DNA of 64,000 nt, from NCBI RefSeq assembly GCF_002575655.3, contig NC_053039.3, positions 218,135,622-218,199,621 of the forward strand, read 5' to 3'. Position 1 is the first letter of the stretch. Each line of letters opens with the position of its first letter. The stretch comes from Aegilops tauschii subsp. strangulata. Its lineage: Eukaryota; Streptophyta; Magnoliopsida; Poales; Poaceae. Positions 43,241-55,430 of this stretch are shown here, in pieces. A program made the position numbers and the translations under genes. The notes below the pieces were generated by a model. It was given only the letters and a program-made list of their open reading frames with translations. It did not search any database and was not told the DNA's origin.

Positions 43241-45112
43241 TTAAGAAACAGTATAATGGGGCGAGCTAGGAGGCACCACGGCGATTTGGCATTCTCCACC
43301 ATTGGATCACTGTTATAAACGTTCAGGATTATTGCTGGATCATCCCACTTCCCCACAGGCACTAATTAACGAGTACACCATTCTGATCCGCTTGAGTAAC
43401 CGTCTCACAGGCCGCTGCTCCGCGGAACGAGCTAGCCTTCACGTGGGTAATCGGGCCATAGAGGTTGCAGGCCCATGAGGACCACCTGATTCTTTCTTTC
43501 CCAGCCTGATTCTTTCCCGAGTGTCTCCCCTTCTCAAGAATCTCAACGCTACGTCGCCGCCGTCCTCAAAAATAAAATGCTGCGCGGCCGCCGTCATGTG
43601 TCCCAGCGGCGAGATTATACTGCAGCTGTACTTCAACATCGACGCCATGTACTGTTCCTCCGCAGCCCCCATGGTGGGTCCCTTCTTTCCCATTCGTTCC
43701 CTGCTGCGTTCCTTCATGGCGGCTGCGGTGGCTGCACGTGCCACCGGCGTCCATCCTTGAGCGTCCTCTACTGGTGTCCATCCTCCATGCCCTTGCAGCT
43801 GTAACACCAAGTCATATTTGCGCCCTTTCCCATTATGTACGACGCCTTCAGAACATGCAAAAAATAAACCATCTCCGGCTACTAATTATCTCCTCATATA
43901 GGTCGACCGTCTCCCTCCTGTTACCACTATCTCCTGTTCATCCTCAAGGCGGTGGTGGGATTTTGCATTAAATTGTCCAAGTGACCAAAGATTTTATTCT
44001 GTTTGTGCAAGGTTGTGCCTATTTTGGACCATTTTGGAATTGATTTTCGAACTGAGTAAGTGCTGCTGATGTGCTCATCCGTACAATTTTGTTCATGATC
44101 ATGCTAATGGTAGATTCGTGCTACTATTACTATTAGAAATATTTCGTTGTTTTATCCTTTATTGGACCCTGATAGATGTGATCTCACATGTAGAGTGCTC
44201 TTTGTTTACACTTTTTGACTAAACCCAAGGTATGTTTCCTTTGCTATTTTTTTCAAGTTTCTATGTATTGCTCACAATTTATTGCTGCAAAGTGTTTTGT
44301 CCCATTTTTTAGAGTCTATGTGCAAACTTAATTCCTGAAAGTAGATGTTCTTGTTGCCGGGCAAAAATTACATTTACGTGGAGTACAAGCTTAGTTCCCA
44401 TGTCTCATCGTTCTTCTCCTTTTCAAGATTTAGGATTTAATTTGGTTAAGAAAGCTTGACTGAAGTGCTGTGTATTAAGTATTAACATGGCCTGATCTGC
44501 CATTTTTAAGCTTCTGAGACGGAAATCCTATTTTTGACAAGTAGTTCAGGATATTGCTGAAGATGAAGCCGTTTTCTCGATAATGAGGGCCATGTAGATG
44601 CCTGCATTACTTAGAACTGTGATGTTGCTTTTTGTTTGGAGCTAAGAATGTCATTGAAGTTTACTTGCTGACGGACTCAGATCCAAATGTCTACATTCTC
44701 AGATCCATTAACTCAACATTATTTTCCAGTCGAGCTAATTTGTTTACTTGCTGACGTACTCAGATCCAAATGTCCACATTCTGCGTAACAGAATGCATCT
44801 TTTTTTTCTTTTTTACTGAACAACAGAATGCAGCTTAATTGTCCAATCTGTGCTGCCGTTGAGATTATGATTTGTCATGGTCATAGTGTACCATTGGGAT
44901 ACACCGTTACCAACCACTGCTTACGATAGTTTTGTCTATTTAACTATATAAAATGTTAAACTTAGAACTGCTATCTTGGAAACATATATATGTGGACTAA
45001 TCCAAGTTGTTCAATTTTTCTCAGTTGATTGTACTCTTTGAGTTTTTTTTCTAAATAGTTCAATTATTTGTTGTCGAGGGCGGGCGCGGCAAAGCATGCC
45101 TTCATGTTCTAG
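43241..45112 (+). mobile_element. Probable non-autonomous Helitron inserted in the Copia element
   Basis: The Copia frame stops after IYMS (43240) and resumes FYGHAPLK after 45112, so 1872 bases are inserted. The 3' end reads gGGCGGGCGCGGCaaagcatgcc, 9 bases, then CTAG followed by T of the Copia sequence: a Helitron-type CTRR end with a short G/C-rich hairpin upstream, inserted between A and T without target duplication. The 5' end begins TTAAG, not the expected TC, so either one base mutated or the boundary is slightly off. There is no Rep/helicase. Inside are possible captured gene pieces (about 43500-43800, a short coding-like stretch, then A/T-rich intron-like DNA). Confidence 0.6.
43521..43760 (+). 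CDS. Short ORF in the Helitron, possible captured exon
   Basis: 79 codons (MSPLLKNLNATSPPSSKIKC...) in a G/C-rich island surrounded by A/T-rich, intron-like sequence. The middle reads EIILQLYFNIDAMYCSSAAP, protein-like, but I do not recognise a family. Overlapping ORFs on both strands mean the coding frame is uncertain. Confidence 0.2.
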   Translation: MSPLLKNLNATSPPSSKIKCCAAAVMCPSGEIILQLYFNIDAMYCSSAAPMVGPFFPIRSLLRSFMAAAVAARATGVHP

Positions 45113-45766
45113 TATCTTTTATGGTCATGCACCCTTGAAGAGTGGTCTATTTATGTTGAATCTCGGTAGTAGTGACACACATATTCATAATATTGAAGCC
45201 AAAAGATGCAGAGTTGATAATGATAGTGCAACTTATTTGTGGCACTGCCGTTTAGGTCATATTGGTGTAAAGCGCATGAAGAAACTCCATTCTGATGGAC
45301 TTTTGAAATCACTTGATTATGAATCACTTGGTACTTGCGAACCATGCCTCATGGGCAAGATGACTAAAACTCCGTTCTCCGGAACAATGGAGCGAGCAAC
45401 AGATTTGTTGGAAATCATACATACAGATGTATGTGGTCCGATGAATGTTGTGGTTCGCCGCGGGTATCGTTATTTTGTCACCTTCACAGATGATGTGATC
45501 AGATATGGGTAAATCTACTTGATGAAACATAAGTCTGAAACATTTGAAAAGTCCAAAGAATTTCAGAGTGAAGTGGAAAATCATCGTAACAATAAAATAA
45601 AATTTCTACGATCTGATCGTGAAGGAGAATATTTGAGTTACGAGTTTGGTCTTCATTTGAAACAATGCGGAATAGTTTCGCAACTCACGCCACCCAGAAC
45701 ACCACAGCGTAATGGTGTGTCCGAACGTCGTAATCGTACTTTACCAGATATGGTGCGATCTATTTA
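45113..45766 (+). pseudogene. Copia pre-integrase and integrase start, truncated
   Basis: After the Helitron the reading continues FYGHAPLKSGLFMLNL, then the gag-pre-integrase zinc domain LWHCRLGHIGVKRMKKLH...CEPCLMGKM (H-H-C-C) and the integrase core start HTDVCGPM...YFVTFTDD. TAA at 45510-45512 and small changes break it; then 45519-45766 reads FLRSDREGEYLSYEF and TPPRTPQRNGVSERRNRTL with the DDE Asp and Glu. Homology ends at 45767. Confidence 0.85.
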
Positions 45767-48430
45767 GAGCACGGCGGTGGTTTTATTTTATAGAAATTGT
45801 TGAACTCTCGTGTTTCACTTATATTATTTTGAGAGTCTTTCTAAACAGCATGGTAATTTGCTTTGGTTATGAATTTAGTCCTAATATGATGGGCATCCAA
45901 GAGTGATATAATAAAAACTTTCATATAAAGTGCATTGAATACTATGAGAAGTTTATGTCGGTGTCCTGGGAACGGGGGTACCTAGACTTGCCTGCCTGCG
46001 GCCCGCGGCGTGGCTCCATCAACGGCCCGGTACTGCCCAGCTTCAGCATCAACAACTCAAGACCCTCACGAGGCGGACAACATCAAGACCTCCCTGGGGG
46101 CGGCCTCACCAGGCTGGCTCCCGAGGAGCGGAGATATCTATGCAAGGTGCACCTCGCGAGGTTCACATGACGTGAGCCATGACGACCAAGGCCAGGCGGG
46201 CGCCAGCGGGCGCAGTGTACCAGTTTCCTCTTTGGTGCTAAGGAGGCAAGCGCATGCGCAGAGTCCAGAGGAATCAAGCAAAGATTTCCATTCTGGTGCA
46301 ACAAGACCAAGACCGCTAGGACGGCAGGACAGAGGTCATCGCGGAGCCTGCCGCAGCGTCACCACCAGAGCCTTTTGCAGGAGAAGACCGCTTTTGTCAG
46401 GATAGCATGTACTAGTTGTCTCCCTTCAAATTTGGCCGTTGTGGGATCCCTTCCTGCCTACATTTGGGAAGAGGACCAAGGCCACTATAAATAGGACATA
46501 GCCACCACCATAGAGAGGGATCTGGGACCGGATCCTTTCCACCCGAACCACCTCACCACCTCATCGAGCTCAAGAACACCTCACCTCCTGAGGCTGTTCC
46601 ACCACTGTACTAGTTCATCCTTAGCCCCTCGAGGCAATCCACCACAAAGCTGGAGTAGGGTATTACACCGCAAGGTGGCCCGAACCAGGATAAATCCCCG
46701 TGTCTCTTGTCCCATGGGTTCGTGGAGCTAGGCCGTGGAATCGCTGAGCAGGCAGACTGGGGAGAGAGAGTTCTTCGTATGCACCCCAGAGTTCGAACCT
46801 CTGAAGGGTCTGCGGAACCCCGAATCCGACAGTTTGATTCCTTATGATTGTTTTGAGATATGAGGATGATGATATTAGAGTCATGCTAGTGAGTAATTGT
46901 GGATTGTAGAAATACTCGTGTTGAAGTTTGTGATTCCCGTAGCATGCACGTATGGTGAACTGTTATGTAACGAAGTTGGAGCATGATATATTTATTGATT
47001 GTCTTTCTTATGCGTTGCGGTCGGGGACAAGCGATAGTCTTTTCCTACCAATCTATCCCCCTAGGAGCATGCACGTAGTACTTTGTTTCGATGACTAATA
47101 GATTTTCGCAATAAGTATGTGAGTTTTTTATGACTAATGTTGAGTCCATGGATTATACGCACTCTCACCCTTCCACCATTGCTAGCCTCCCTAGTGCGGT
47201 GCAACTTTCGCCGGTACCATACACCCACCATATACCTTCCTCAAAACAGTCAGCATACCTACCTATTTTGGCATTTCCATAGCCATTCCAAGATATATTG
47301 CCTTGCAAATTCCACCGTTCTGTTTATTATGACACGCTTCATCATTGTCATATTGCTTTGCATGATCATGTAGTTGACATAGTATTTGTGTCAAAGCCAC
47401 CATTCATATTTTTTATACATGTCACTCTTGAGTCATTGCACATCCCGGTATACCGCCGGAGGCATTCATATAGAGTCATATTTAGTTCTAAGTATCAAGT
47501 TGTAATTCTTGAGTTGTAAGTAAATAAAAGTGTGATGATCTTCATTATTAGAGCATTGCCCCATGTGAGGAAAAAATAAAAGAGGCCAAAGAAGCCAAAA
47601 AAGAGAGGCCAAAGAATCCAAACAAAAAAATGAGAGAAAAGAGAGAAGGGGCAATGTTACTATCCTTTTTCCACACTTGTGCTTCAAGAAGCACCATGAT
47701 CTTCATGATAGAGAGTCTCCTATGTTGTCACTTTCATATATACTAGTGAGAATTTTTCATTATAGAACTTGGCTTGTATATTCCAACGATGGGCTTCCTC
47801 AAATTGCCCTAGGTCTTCGTGAGCAAGCAAGTTGGATGAACACCCACTTAGTTTATTTTTGAGCTTTCATAAACTTATAGCTCTAGTGCATCCGTTGCAT
47901 GGCAATCCCTACTCACTAACGTTGATATCTATTAATGGGCATCTCCATAGCCCGTTGATATGCCTAGTTGATGTGAGACTAGCTCCTTCTTTTTGTCTTC
48001 CCCACAACCACCATATTCTATTCCACCTATAGTGTTATATCCATGGCTCACGCTCATGTATTGCTTGAAAGCTGAAAAGGTTTGAGAACATCAAAAGTAG
48101 GAAACAATTGCTTGGCTTGTCATCGGGGTTGTGCATGATTTGAATATTTTGTGTGATGAATATGGAGCATAGCCAGACTATATGATTTTGTAGGGATAGC
48201 TTTCTTTGGCCATGCTATTTTCAGAAGACATGATTGCTTTATTAGTATGCTCGAAGTATTATCGTTTTTATGTCCATATTAAACTTTTGTTTGAATCTTA
48301 TGGATCAGAATATTCATGCCACAATAAAGAAAAATACATGGATAAATATGTTAGGTAGCATTCCACATCAAAAATTCCGTTTTTATCATTTGCCACTCGA
48401 GGACGAGCAGGAATAAAGCTTCAGGATGCT
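45767..48430 (+). other. 3' internal non-coding region of an Athila-like element, holding a solo LTR
   Basis: Similar to 10190-11655: 'agagtgatataataaaaact', 'gtgatataatatgtgag'-type blocks, and a final 'ctcgaggacgagcaggaa' before the LTR at 48431. No coding region of this element is present; it joins Copia integrase at 45767, so its gag and 5' LTR were deleted or lie elsewhere. A solo LTR occupies 45956-46831. Nothing else recognised. Confidence 0.7.
45956..46831. mobile_element. Solo LTR (876 bp) related to the Gypsy element at 52584-59848
   Basis: Begins TGTCGGTGTCCTGGGAACGG and ends CCCCGAATCCGACA. Blocks match the LTRs at 52584 and 58967 ('gggaacgggggt', 'cttgcctgcctgc', 'tattacacc', 'gcaccccagagttcgaacct'). 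Flanks gttta (45951-45955) and gtttg (46832-46836) differ in one base, a probable decayed 5-bp duplication. Confidence 0.85.
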
Positions 48431-48716
48431 TGATGCGTCTCCAACGTATCTATAATTTTTTATTGTTCCATGCTATTATATTATCTATTTTGGATGTTTT
48501 ATATGCATTAATATGCTATTTTATATTTTTTTGGGACTAACCTATTAACCTAGAGCCCAGTGCCAGTTTCTATTTTTTCCTTGTTTTTGAGCTTGGCAGA
48601 AAAGGAATACTAAACAGAGTCCAAACGGAATAAAACTTCACGATGATTTTTCTTGGACCACAAGACACCCAGCGGACTTGGAGTGCAAGTCAGAAGAGCC
48701 ACGAGGCGGCGACAAG

Positions 48717-49262
48717 CACTACAGGAATCAGGCACTTTGCCGTCTGCCATGGCTGACGGCAAAGGCATGCCTGACGGACGACAAAGGCCTTTGCCGTCAA
48801 CCAGCAGACGGAAACAGGTCCGTCTGAATAAGCTACGGCAAAGGGCACTTTGCCGTCTGCTGGCTGAAGGCAAAGATGAAATGGTCCTTGCCGTCCGCCA
48901 GCAGACGACAAAGGACCTGGACGGCACACGTGGCAGCTTAGGGCCGTTAAGGGGTTAAGGGCGTGCTTTGCCGTCTGCTGGCAGACGACAAAGACATTGG
49001 CATCTTTGTCGTCTGCCAGCGGATGGCAAAGTGCACAAATATGCCAGCCCAGATGCCCCCCAGGTAGCTGCCACGTGGCGAACTATGTCGTCTGCTGGCA
49101 GACGGCAAAGATGCCAAGGTCTTTGCCGTCTCCCAGCAGACGGCAAAGCTGCCAAATAGGCCAGCCTAGTGCACCCCAGGTTGCACAGGTAGCTGCCACA
49201 TGGCAGCTTTGCCGTCTGCTGGCTTATGGCAAAGCTCTTTGCCGTCTGCCAGCAGACGTCAA
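48717..49262. repeat. CACTA left terminus and subterminal palindromes
   Basis: TIR at 48717-48732. TTTGCCGTC or its complement occurs more than a dozen times, frequently as head-to-head pairs spaced 10-14 bases (for example 48968-48991, 49118-49147, 49209-49260). Confidence 0.9.
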
Positions 49263-49323
49263 AGAGCCTATACAGCCCCTGTTTTTCTGTTTTTCTTAAA
49301 TTCATTCAATTTCATAGAATTTC

Positions 49324-49356
<33 letters not shown>

Positions 49357-50534
49357 TTTGAAAATACTTTCAACAAGCATAACAACACATATGCATACCA
49401 AATCATATCCCTGCCATATGGATATGATCATCCAACACATATACATACCAAATCAATGTCCATATGCAACATATATAGCTACCAACATATCCAACAACAA
49501 GCATACAATGGTTTCATCCATACATACATATATAGGTAGCAAGTTTCACATTGTTTATCCTACAAAATCAAAACAAAAAGGAAACACAAGGAGAAGAGTA
49601 GACTCCATCAACGCAAGCTTCCTCATCGAAAGCAAATCTGCAAATTGGGAAAGAAGAAAGTTAGAAGAAGAAGAAGACTAGCTAGAAGAAGAAGAGAAGA
49701 TTTTTTCTTCTCTTTCTTTTTCTCCTCTCCTCTTCTTTATCTTCTTCTTCTAACTAAGGTAGGTAAAAATGCCATTTTTTTAAGCTAAGCTAGGTAAAAT
49801 GCTAAGTGTAGGTCATTTTAGAGCTAAGCTAGGTAAATAGGTCATTTTGGAGCTTAGTAAGGTTATTATGTCATTTTTCATGGAAAATAAGCTCATTTTT
49901 ATCTAACTTAGGTAATTATGCCATTTAGGAGGAAAATAAGCTAAGTATGCATTTGTTAAGCAAAACACTAGAGAAAACCTACCCTCATCACAACAAATGC
50001 GATGAAGATCGCAACTAAGGTAACAATTGATCTAACGGCATAATGATACCAAGCCTCATTATCAATGGCATATTTTCTAATCTACTTAAGCTTCAGGCGC
50101 ATTGCATCCATATTCAAGCGCATTGCATTCATCTTCATCGTGTGATCATCGACGACATCGACAACATACAACTCAAATGTCATCTTCTCTTCTTCAATTC
50201 TTTTAATTTTTTCTTTCAAATACTCATTTTCTTTTTCAACTATATTTATTTCTCGACAAGAGGGTCAGTTTCAAATTCCGGTTCACATTCCTCCTAGATT
50301 AAAATATCTCTATGTCCGTAATTCTCATAAATGCGAAATGCAACAAATAGTTATAAAAGAGAATTTACCAGATCTGAATCATAAAGCGGGTGAGGGCCGA
50401 CGGGGACAGACATCAAGACCATGGCACTATGTATAAGAAACAATCATACAAAGTAAGAAAATTATACAACTATATAAATCATACAATCATACAAGTAACT
50501 ATATAAATCAAGTACAACATAAAAAATTGAATAC
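49263..50534. other. CACTA left interior, non-coding
   Basis: Holds a (TA)n/(CA)n microsatellite (49325-49356), an inverted purine/pyrimidine pair (AGTTAGAAGAAGAAGA at 49659 and its complement ending 49755), and four or five degenerate repeats of about 45 bases around 'gagctaagctaggtaaat' (49760-49950). No gene seen. Confidence 0.6.
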
Positions 50535-52583
50535 CTAATAATAATCTAGATCGTCAGGTTCAATAAATGCTCCGGGATCAATAAATGCATCATCATCATC
50601 ATCACTATCAGTAATGACGTGCTCATCATCATCATTAATAAATGCATCATCATGTGGAAGGCCACCTTTATGTAATCGGTCAAGCATTGACAGGTCCTCC
50701 GCATCAGTAACCTCTTCTAGTTCAGGCTCTTCTTGTTCCGGCTCAGGGGTGAAGTCGGGTTCACTTTAGCTGTCTACTTCAATGTTCTGGGGTGAAGTAG
50801 AGCGGTTCTTGAAACGTTTTTTTGGAAAGACGTGTTTCTTGGAAGAATTCTCCTTCATATGTGTCTGCGTTAATGTGAGGTTCATAATCCTCTTCATTGG
50901 GGGGAGGTGGTCTAACACGTGGCGGCACTTCATAACCGACATCCCAACCACTGATATTTTGATCACTTTGACAGGCCCACGGTAGATAGAAAACTTGGGT
51001 TGCCTGTTGATCCATAATATAGACATCGGGAACATCAAAATGGGTGATTTGTTTGATTTCCACTAGCCCTATATGTTCATGAGTTCTTCCAGTCTCCTTC
51101 GGCTGGAACCAATAACATTTGAAGACTACGATGTTTGGTGGGTTTGCACCATAGAATTGAAGTTCATAAATTGCTTCAACTCTTCCATAATACTCGGTAT
51201 CTCCTTCGCCAATAGCAGAGACACAACAATTTGTAGACTTTCGGTCGGCCATAGATAGCTCTTTGCCATAGGTACGAAAGCGATACCCGTTGATGTCGTA
51301 TTTTTCAAATGAAAGGACCTTAAAGTCAAAACCATTAGCAACTTGTCTCAATTCTGCGTCCATAAACTCTGAATTAGCATACAAGTTTAATACGAAAGGG
51401 ATTGTTGCATTAGCCACAAATTAGATGAAGAAATGAAATGGTCTAATGGAAATTACCGTTTGTTTGAACCAAGAGATGAAACCAGGATAGCCGCCTCCAT
51501 GCTTTGCCAGAAGCTCATACTCTTCAACGGAATCCTTTTGGATCACCGTTCCATATGAGAATTTGGCGACGTATCGACTGTATAAATTTATCCCGGAATA
51601 AGAGCAGTTCAAAGGAATTAGAAGTTGCGGAACAATGTACCAAGAACTAGTCAATGTACGGCTGCACTTCTGTTAGGTTGGTGAACATATACAACGAAAT
51701 GATCTGCCATTCTTCGAAATCCAACTTTAAGGAATTAGAAGCACCGGCTGGTGCGAGACCCCCTTTGAATAGGCCGAGGTTGGATCCACCCTTTCTAGGG
51801 TCGTCAGCGTTGTACCGAGGCTTCAGATTATGCAAATGATGATTTTTAGCTTCGTAGTGTGCTGTCAAGAAGTTTGCCGCCTCCTCAGTAATGAATGCCT
51901 CAGCTATCGATGCTTCAATTCTACGTTTATTTTTACATTTTGCTCGTAGCGTCTTCTGCATCCTCTCAGTTCCTTAGCACCAACGATTTTGCAAAATCAA
52001 GTGCTGCATTGGATTAAAGAAGCCCGGCGGAATGATCTTCTCTAACTTGCAGATCAACTCCGGTGCCAACTCTTCCATTTCTTCTAGCAGGCCAGGCGAT
52101 AGTTCTTTCGCACAAAGAACACGGAAGAAATAGCTCAGCTTTGCCAGTACTAGCCGTTCATCCTCAGGGATGAAGCCATGCAACATCACCGACAATACCC
52201 GCTCAATCCATATGTGCCAATCATGACTCTTGAGACCAAATATCTTCAATTTATCAAGACTCGCTCCCCTCTTTAGATTCGCTGCATACCCATCGGGGAA
52301 CATCAACTTCTTTTGCACCCACAAGATAATTTCCCTCATAGCTGCCCTTCCAAGATTAAACCATGCCATTGGCTTTGTCGAGTTCTGCTTTCCTTTCGGT
52401 GGTTGCATGTTTTGTAATGGTCTATGACATAGCGCCTCCTGATCAACTTTAGCCTTAGTATTATCCTTTGACTTCCCATCTATGCCGAACAATGTACCAA
52501 AAAGTGCCTCGGCGATATTCTTCTCAGTGTGCATCACATCGATGTTGTGTGGGCAAATGAGGTCTTTGAAGTAAGGAAGATCC
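50535..52583 (-). pseudogene. TNP2-type transposase, C-terminal part (after the Gypsy insertion)
   Basis: From 52583 the minus strand reads DLPYFKDLICPHNIDVMHTE, continuing the frame cut at 59849. Then KNIAEALFGTLFGID and a helix-rich domain (DUF4218 type) to about 51990, where a deletion leaves QNRWC and a stop. It resumes ERMQKTLRAKCKNKRRIEAS, EEAANFLTAHYEAKNHHLHN to a stop at 51647, is eroded across 51640-51420, and then 51417-50779 gives a DUF4216-type region (YYGRVEAIYELQFY, VVFKCYWFQP, FYLPWACQSD). A frameshift near 50790 leads to an acidic tail (DAEDLSMLDRLHKGGL, then an Asp run) ending at TAA 50537-50535. Several breaks mean the protein is not made intact. Confidence 0.9.
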
Positions 52584-53465
52584 TATCGGCGTTCTGGGAA
52601 CGGGGGTCCCCATACTTGCCTGCCTGCGGCCTGCAGCGTGGCTCACCGGCGGCCCAGTACGGCCCGTCTTCATCAACCCAAGCTCAAGACCCTCGCGAGG
52701 GGCCAAGCCTCGCGGGGCGGACGACACATGGCCTCCGCAGGGGCGGCCTCATCAGGCAGGATCGCGAGGAGGCGGAGAGATCAAGGCGAGGGGTACCTCG
52801 CGAGGCGCTCATGACGCAAGCCATGACGATTAAGACCAGGCGGGCGCCAGCCTGCGCAGTGTCCTCGCTTCCTCTTTGGTGCAAAGGGGGCAAGCGTAGG
52901 CGCGGATTACCGAGGCATCAAGCAAAGGTTTCCTTATCGGTGCAACAAGACCAAGACCAGCAGAGCGGCAGGATGGAGGTCACCATGGAGCCCAAGACGG
53001 CGTCATCGCCAGTGCTTTTGACAGCCGAAGACCACCTTTAGTCAGGATAGCTTGTACTAGTTGTCCCCTTTCAAAATGGCTGTTGTTGGCTCCCTTCCCG
53101 CTGAATATTTGGGAAGAGGACCAGGGCCTCTGTAAATAGAGCTAGCCACCACAGTAGGAGGGATGGGATCGAATCCTTCCCAAGTAGAACACCACACCAC
53201 CTCAAGAACACCCCTCGCGAGGCTATTCTTCCTCTGTACTGTTCATCACCAGCCCCAGAGGCAATCCACCACACCACACACTGGATTAGGGTATTACACC
53301 ACAACGGTGGCCCGAACCAGTATAAACCTTGTGTCTCTTGTGTTGTTCATTGTGCTAGCTTAGATCCGCGGCGAAGCTTTGGGGCATGGATTGGTAGGGA
53401 GTAGATCTTCGCGCGCACCCCAGAGTTCGAACCTTAAGGGTTTTGCCGGAACCCCACATCCGACA
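52584..53465 (+). repeat. 5' LTR (882 bp) of the nested Gypsy-type element
   Basis: Starts TATCGGCGTTCTGGGAACGG (TG expected) and ends CACATCCGACA. A TATA-like 'ctgtaaataga' is near 53130; the 3' LTR has 'ctataaataga' at the equivalent place. Confidence 0.95.
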
Positions 53466-53467
53466 TT

Positions 53468-53485
53468 TGGCGTGCCAGGTAGGGG
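53468..53485 (+). other. Primer-binding site of the nested Gypsy-type element
   Basis: TGGCGTGCCAGGTAGGGG, two bases after the LTR end. The cognate tRNA is not assigned. Confidence 0.5.
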
Positions 53486-53537
53486 TGCGCCGAAATCTTC
53501 TTTCCGCCGATCTGCGCTCCACTGCTTTGTCGCATCC

Positions 53538-54389
53538 ATGTCCGGCGACGAACGCCGACCGCTGGCAGTGTGGCCAACCCACGCCGCGCCGCCTGCCCAA
53601 GATGACCTCAACCCCGCGCCTCAGGCAGCCCATGCTCCGCAGAACGCTGTGGGGCCCGGGCGACGCGGAGAAACGCCGCCTGCCCTCACCCCGCGGCAGG
53701 CGCGGTCAGCTGCGAGAGCCACAAACCACGCCGTAGCCACGGCGCCGCACACCCGGCGGGAACAAGCGAACATGGGGGCCGCGCTCACTATGGCTCGGGA
53801 GCTGCTGCGGTGCAGGTTGCAGGAGAGCGGCCGAGACATACTGCTAGAGCGTGTTGCTGAACTCCTGGATGCTGCAGCTTTGGGGGCGCCTCCCTTCTGC
53901 GTCCGGCTTCCACCCCCGGCCCCGAATGAATCACGTGGCGGGCCCATTCGCGCTCATACGCCCTCAGGCACGCCCCAAGGCTTCATCGACACCAGCTCAA
54001 CCATCGGCGCCGGGCGTCAGGCCACGCCAGCACCACCCCCGGTGAGCGGGGGCATGGGCATTGCCGCTCATGGCCCGGGCGGGCCGCCGCCCTACCATCC
54101 CCAAGACGGTGCGCTGGGCGAGGCCACATGGAGCACGGGGCACTACGGCGAAGTCTTTGGGGCGGCGACCTCAGAGGCTTACGTGCCCCGCATGATGGAT
54201 CGGGAGTACGCGCTGGGAGACGGCACTGGCTCGTTTCTCAGGTCAGGATGGGAGGAAGAAACGCCAGAAGCCGAGCCTTTTCAGGAGCCTCGAGGAAGCC
54301 TCACCAACCACGCTGGCGGCAGCAGCTATCGGGTACCACTCATTCCTCAGGAGCAAGCTTATGCTAACCATGGGTCGCAGGAAGTTTAG
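53538..54389 (+). CDS. gag-like ORF of the nested Gypsy-type element, capsid core missing
   Basis: ATG at 53538 (MSGDERRPLAVWPTHAAPPA...) gives 283 open codons ending at TAG 54387-54389. The sequence is Pro/Ala/Arg-rich and probably disordered, with one helical stretch (AALTMARELLRCRLQESGRD, then ILLERVAELLDAAAL, about residues 79-115), similar to the N-terminal region of gag in Tat-type elements. The capsid core and zinc knuckle of a full gag are not found downstream, so the ORF looks like a deletion remnant or the accessory ORF of a non-autonomous family. Confidence 0.5.
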   Translation: MSGDERRPLAVWPTHAAPPAQDDLNPAPQAAHAPQNAVGPGRRGETPPALTPRQARSAARATNHAVATAPHTRREQANMGAALTMARELLRCRLQESGRDILLERVAELLDAAALGAPPFCVRLPPPAPNESRGGPIRAHTPSGTPQGFIDTSSTIGAGRQATPAPPPVSGGMGIAAHGPGGPPPYHPQDGALGEATWSTGHYGEVFGAATSEAYVPRMMDREYALGDGTGSFLRSGWEEETPEAEPFQEPRGSLTNHAGGSSYRVPLIPQEQAYANHGSQEV

Positions 54390-55430
54390 GTCACTGCAGC
54401 GGAAGGCTACCCCAGCTTAGCGGCCACCCTTCCGCCAGGAGGGGCGCACTAGGGGCTGCAGGAGAGGGGCCGGGAGCCAGGCCCCTCCGCACGGCGTACG
54501 GAGCAAGGCGTTTCCTGGAGGTAGGCCCTCTGCCGAGGAGGTGCCGCAAGGCCTGCCCCCGGCAGAGGACCCGTGGTCGTCGGGGGAACCGCTAGCGTCC
54601 CCTTTACCCCGTTGGCGTCGTCCTGGTTTTCGGTCGCCGTCAATGGTGGTCAAGGGTGGCGCAAGGCGGGGCCCTCATCTGGCGATATGAAGCAAGGCCG
54701 GTACCTATGAAGAAGGCCCAGTGCCTGTGAAGCTCGCCGCCCGTGACACTCTCACGTAATAATGAATTGGGGCTGTACACGCCTCGGAGTCTCCGGAGAG
54801 CCGCCCTCGGGCCTTAGGGGCTCCCTCCCATGCCCAGTGGCAGCACTTAGCTCCGCGCTAGTGAGAAGACGTCGAAGACTAGACTAGGTGTCGGACGCAG
54901 CCTTTTGCTTTTTGCCTCCCTCTCTGTGGTTGAGCTTCCTTGCTTCGGATTTAAGCTGAAATTGAATTTGTGTTTGCGTATGCGGGGAGGGGTGTCGTGT
55001 CTTGTTCATGTGTTCTTCCGCGTTCTGGTTTCTGCCCTAGTCCAAGTCGCACCAGCTGCAGCCCCCCCCCCCCCCCCGCGAGCCCCTCCCGGGCGGGGCC
55101 GGGCTCAGCGCACGCGCGCACGCCATCCCGCGGCCAGCACTCGCTCTCGCGAGGCTCTCACCACATGGTCAACAGGTCCCCCAGAGGGCCCTCAGAGGAT
55201 CACGGCCCTACAAGCCTGCTCAAGGCTTGTCCAGGCTAACGGTAAACTGCAGCAATTAACTCATCGCGAGATTCGTAATATCATGCAAGCGCACATTCAA
55301 CGTCGCTCCTAAAAGCACGTGGACAACAATCTTTTTGCATGAGGGGCTACCCCTCCCAAAATGCTCTCACAACTTCCAGGGCCGCACCCGAGTCTTTTGT
55401 GTGCAGGGTAAACAGCAGGGGAATACAAGA
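54390..55430. other. Non-coding middle of the nested Gypsy-type element
   Basis: G/C-rich at first; a C16 run at 55062-55077. The short ORFs on both strands have no protein-like features. Probably includes the 3' end of the antisense gene. Confidence 0.5.

Larger units (their letters stand above)
37207..45766 (+). mobile_element. Angela/WIS/BARE-like Copia retrotransposon, 5' part, with triplicated LTR end and leader
   Basis: LTR 37207-38615 lacks its 5' start (homology begins in 'ttttcctatgactatgatat'). A 1141-bp block holding the LTR end, primer site and leader is present three times (38035-41386). Leader then runs to 42075, gag 42076-42930, protease to 43240, a probable Helitron 43241-45112, integrase start 45113-45766. 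RT, RNase H and the 3' LTR are missing: at 45767 sequence changes to an Athila-like internal region. Family call is from recalled LTR and gag sequence and is firm at the clade level. Confidence 0.85.
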
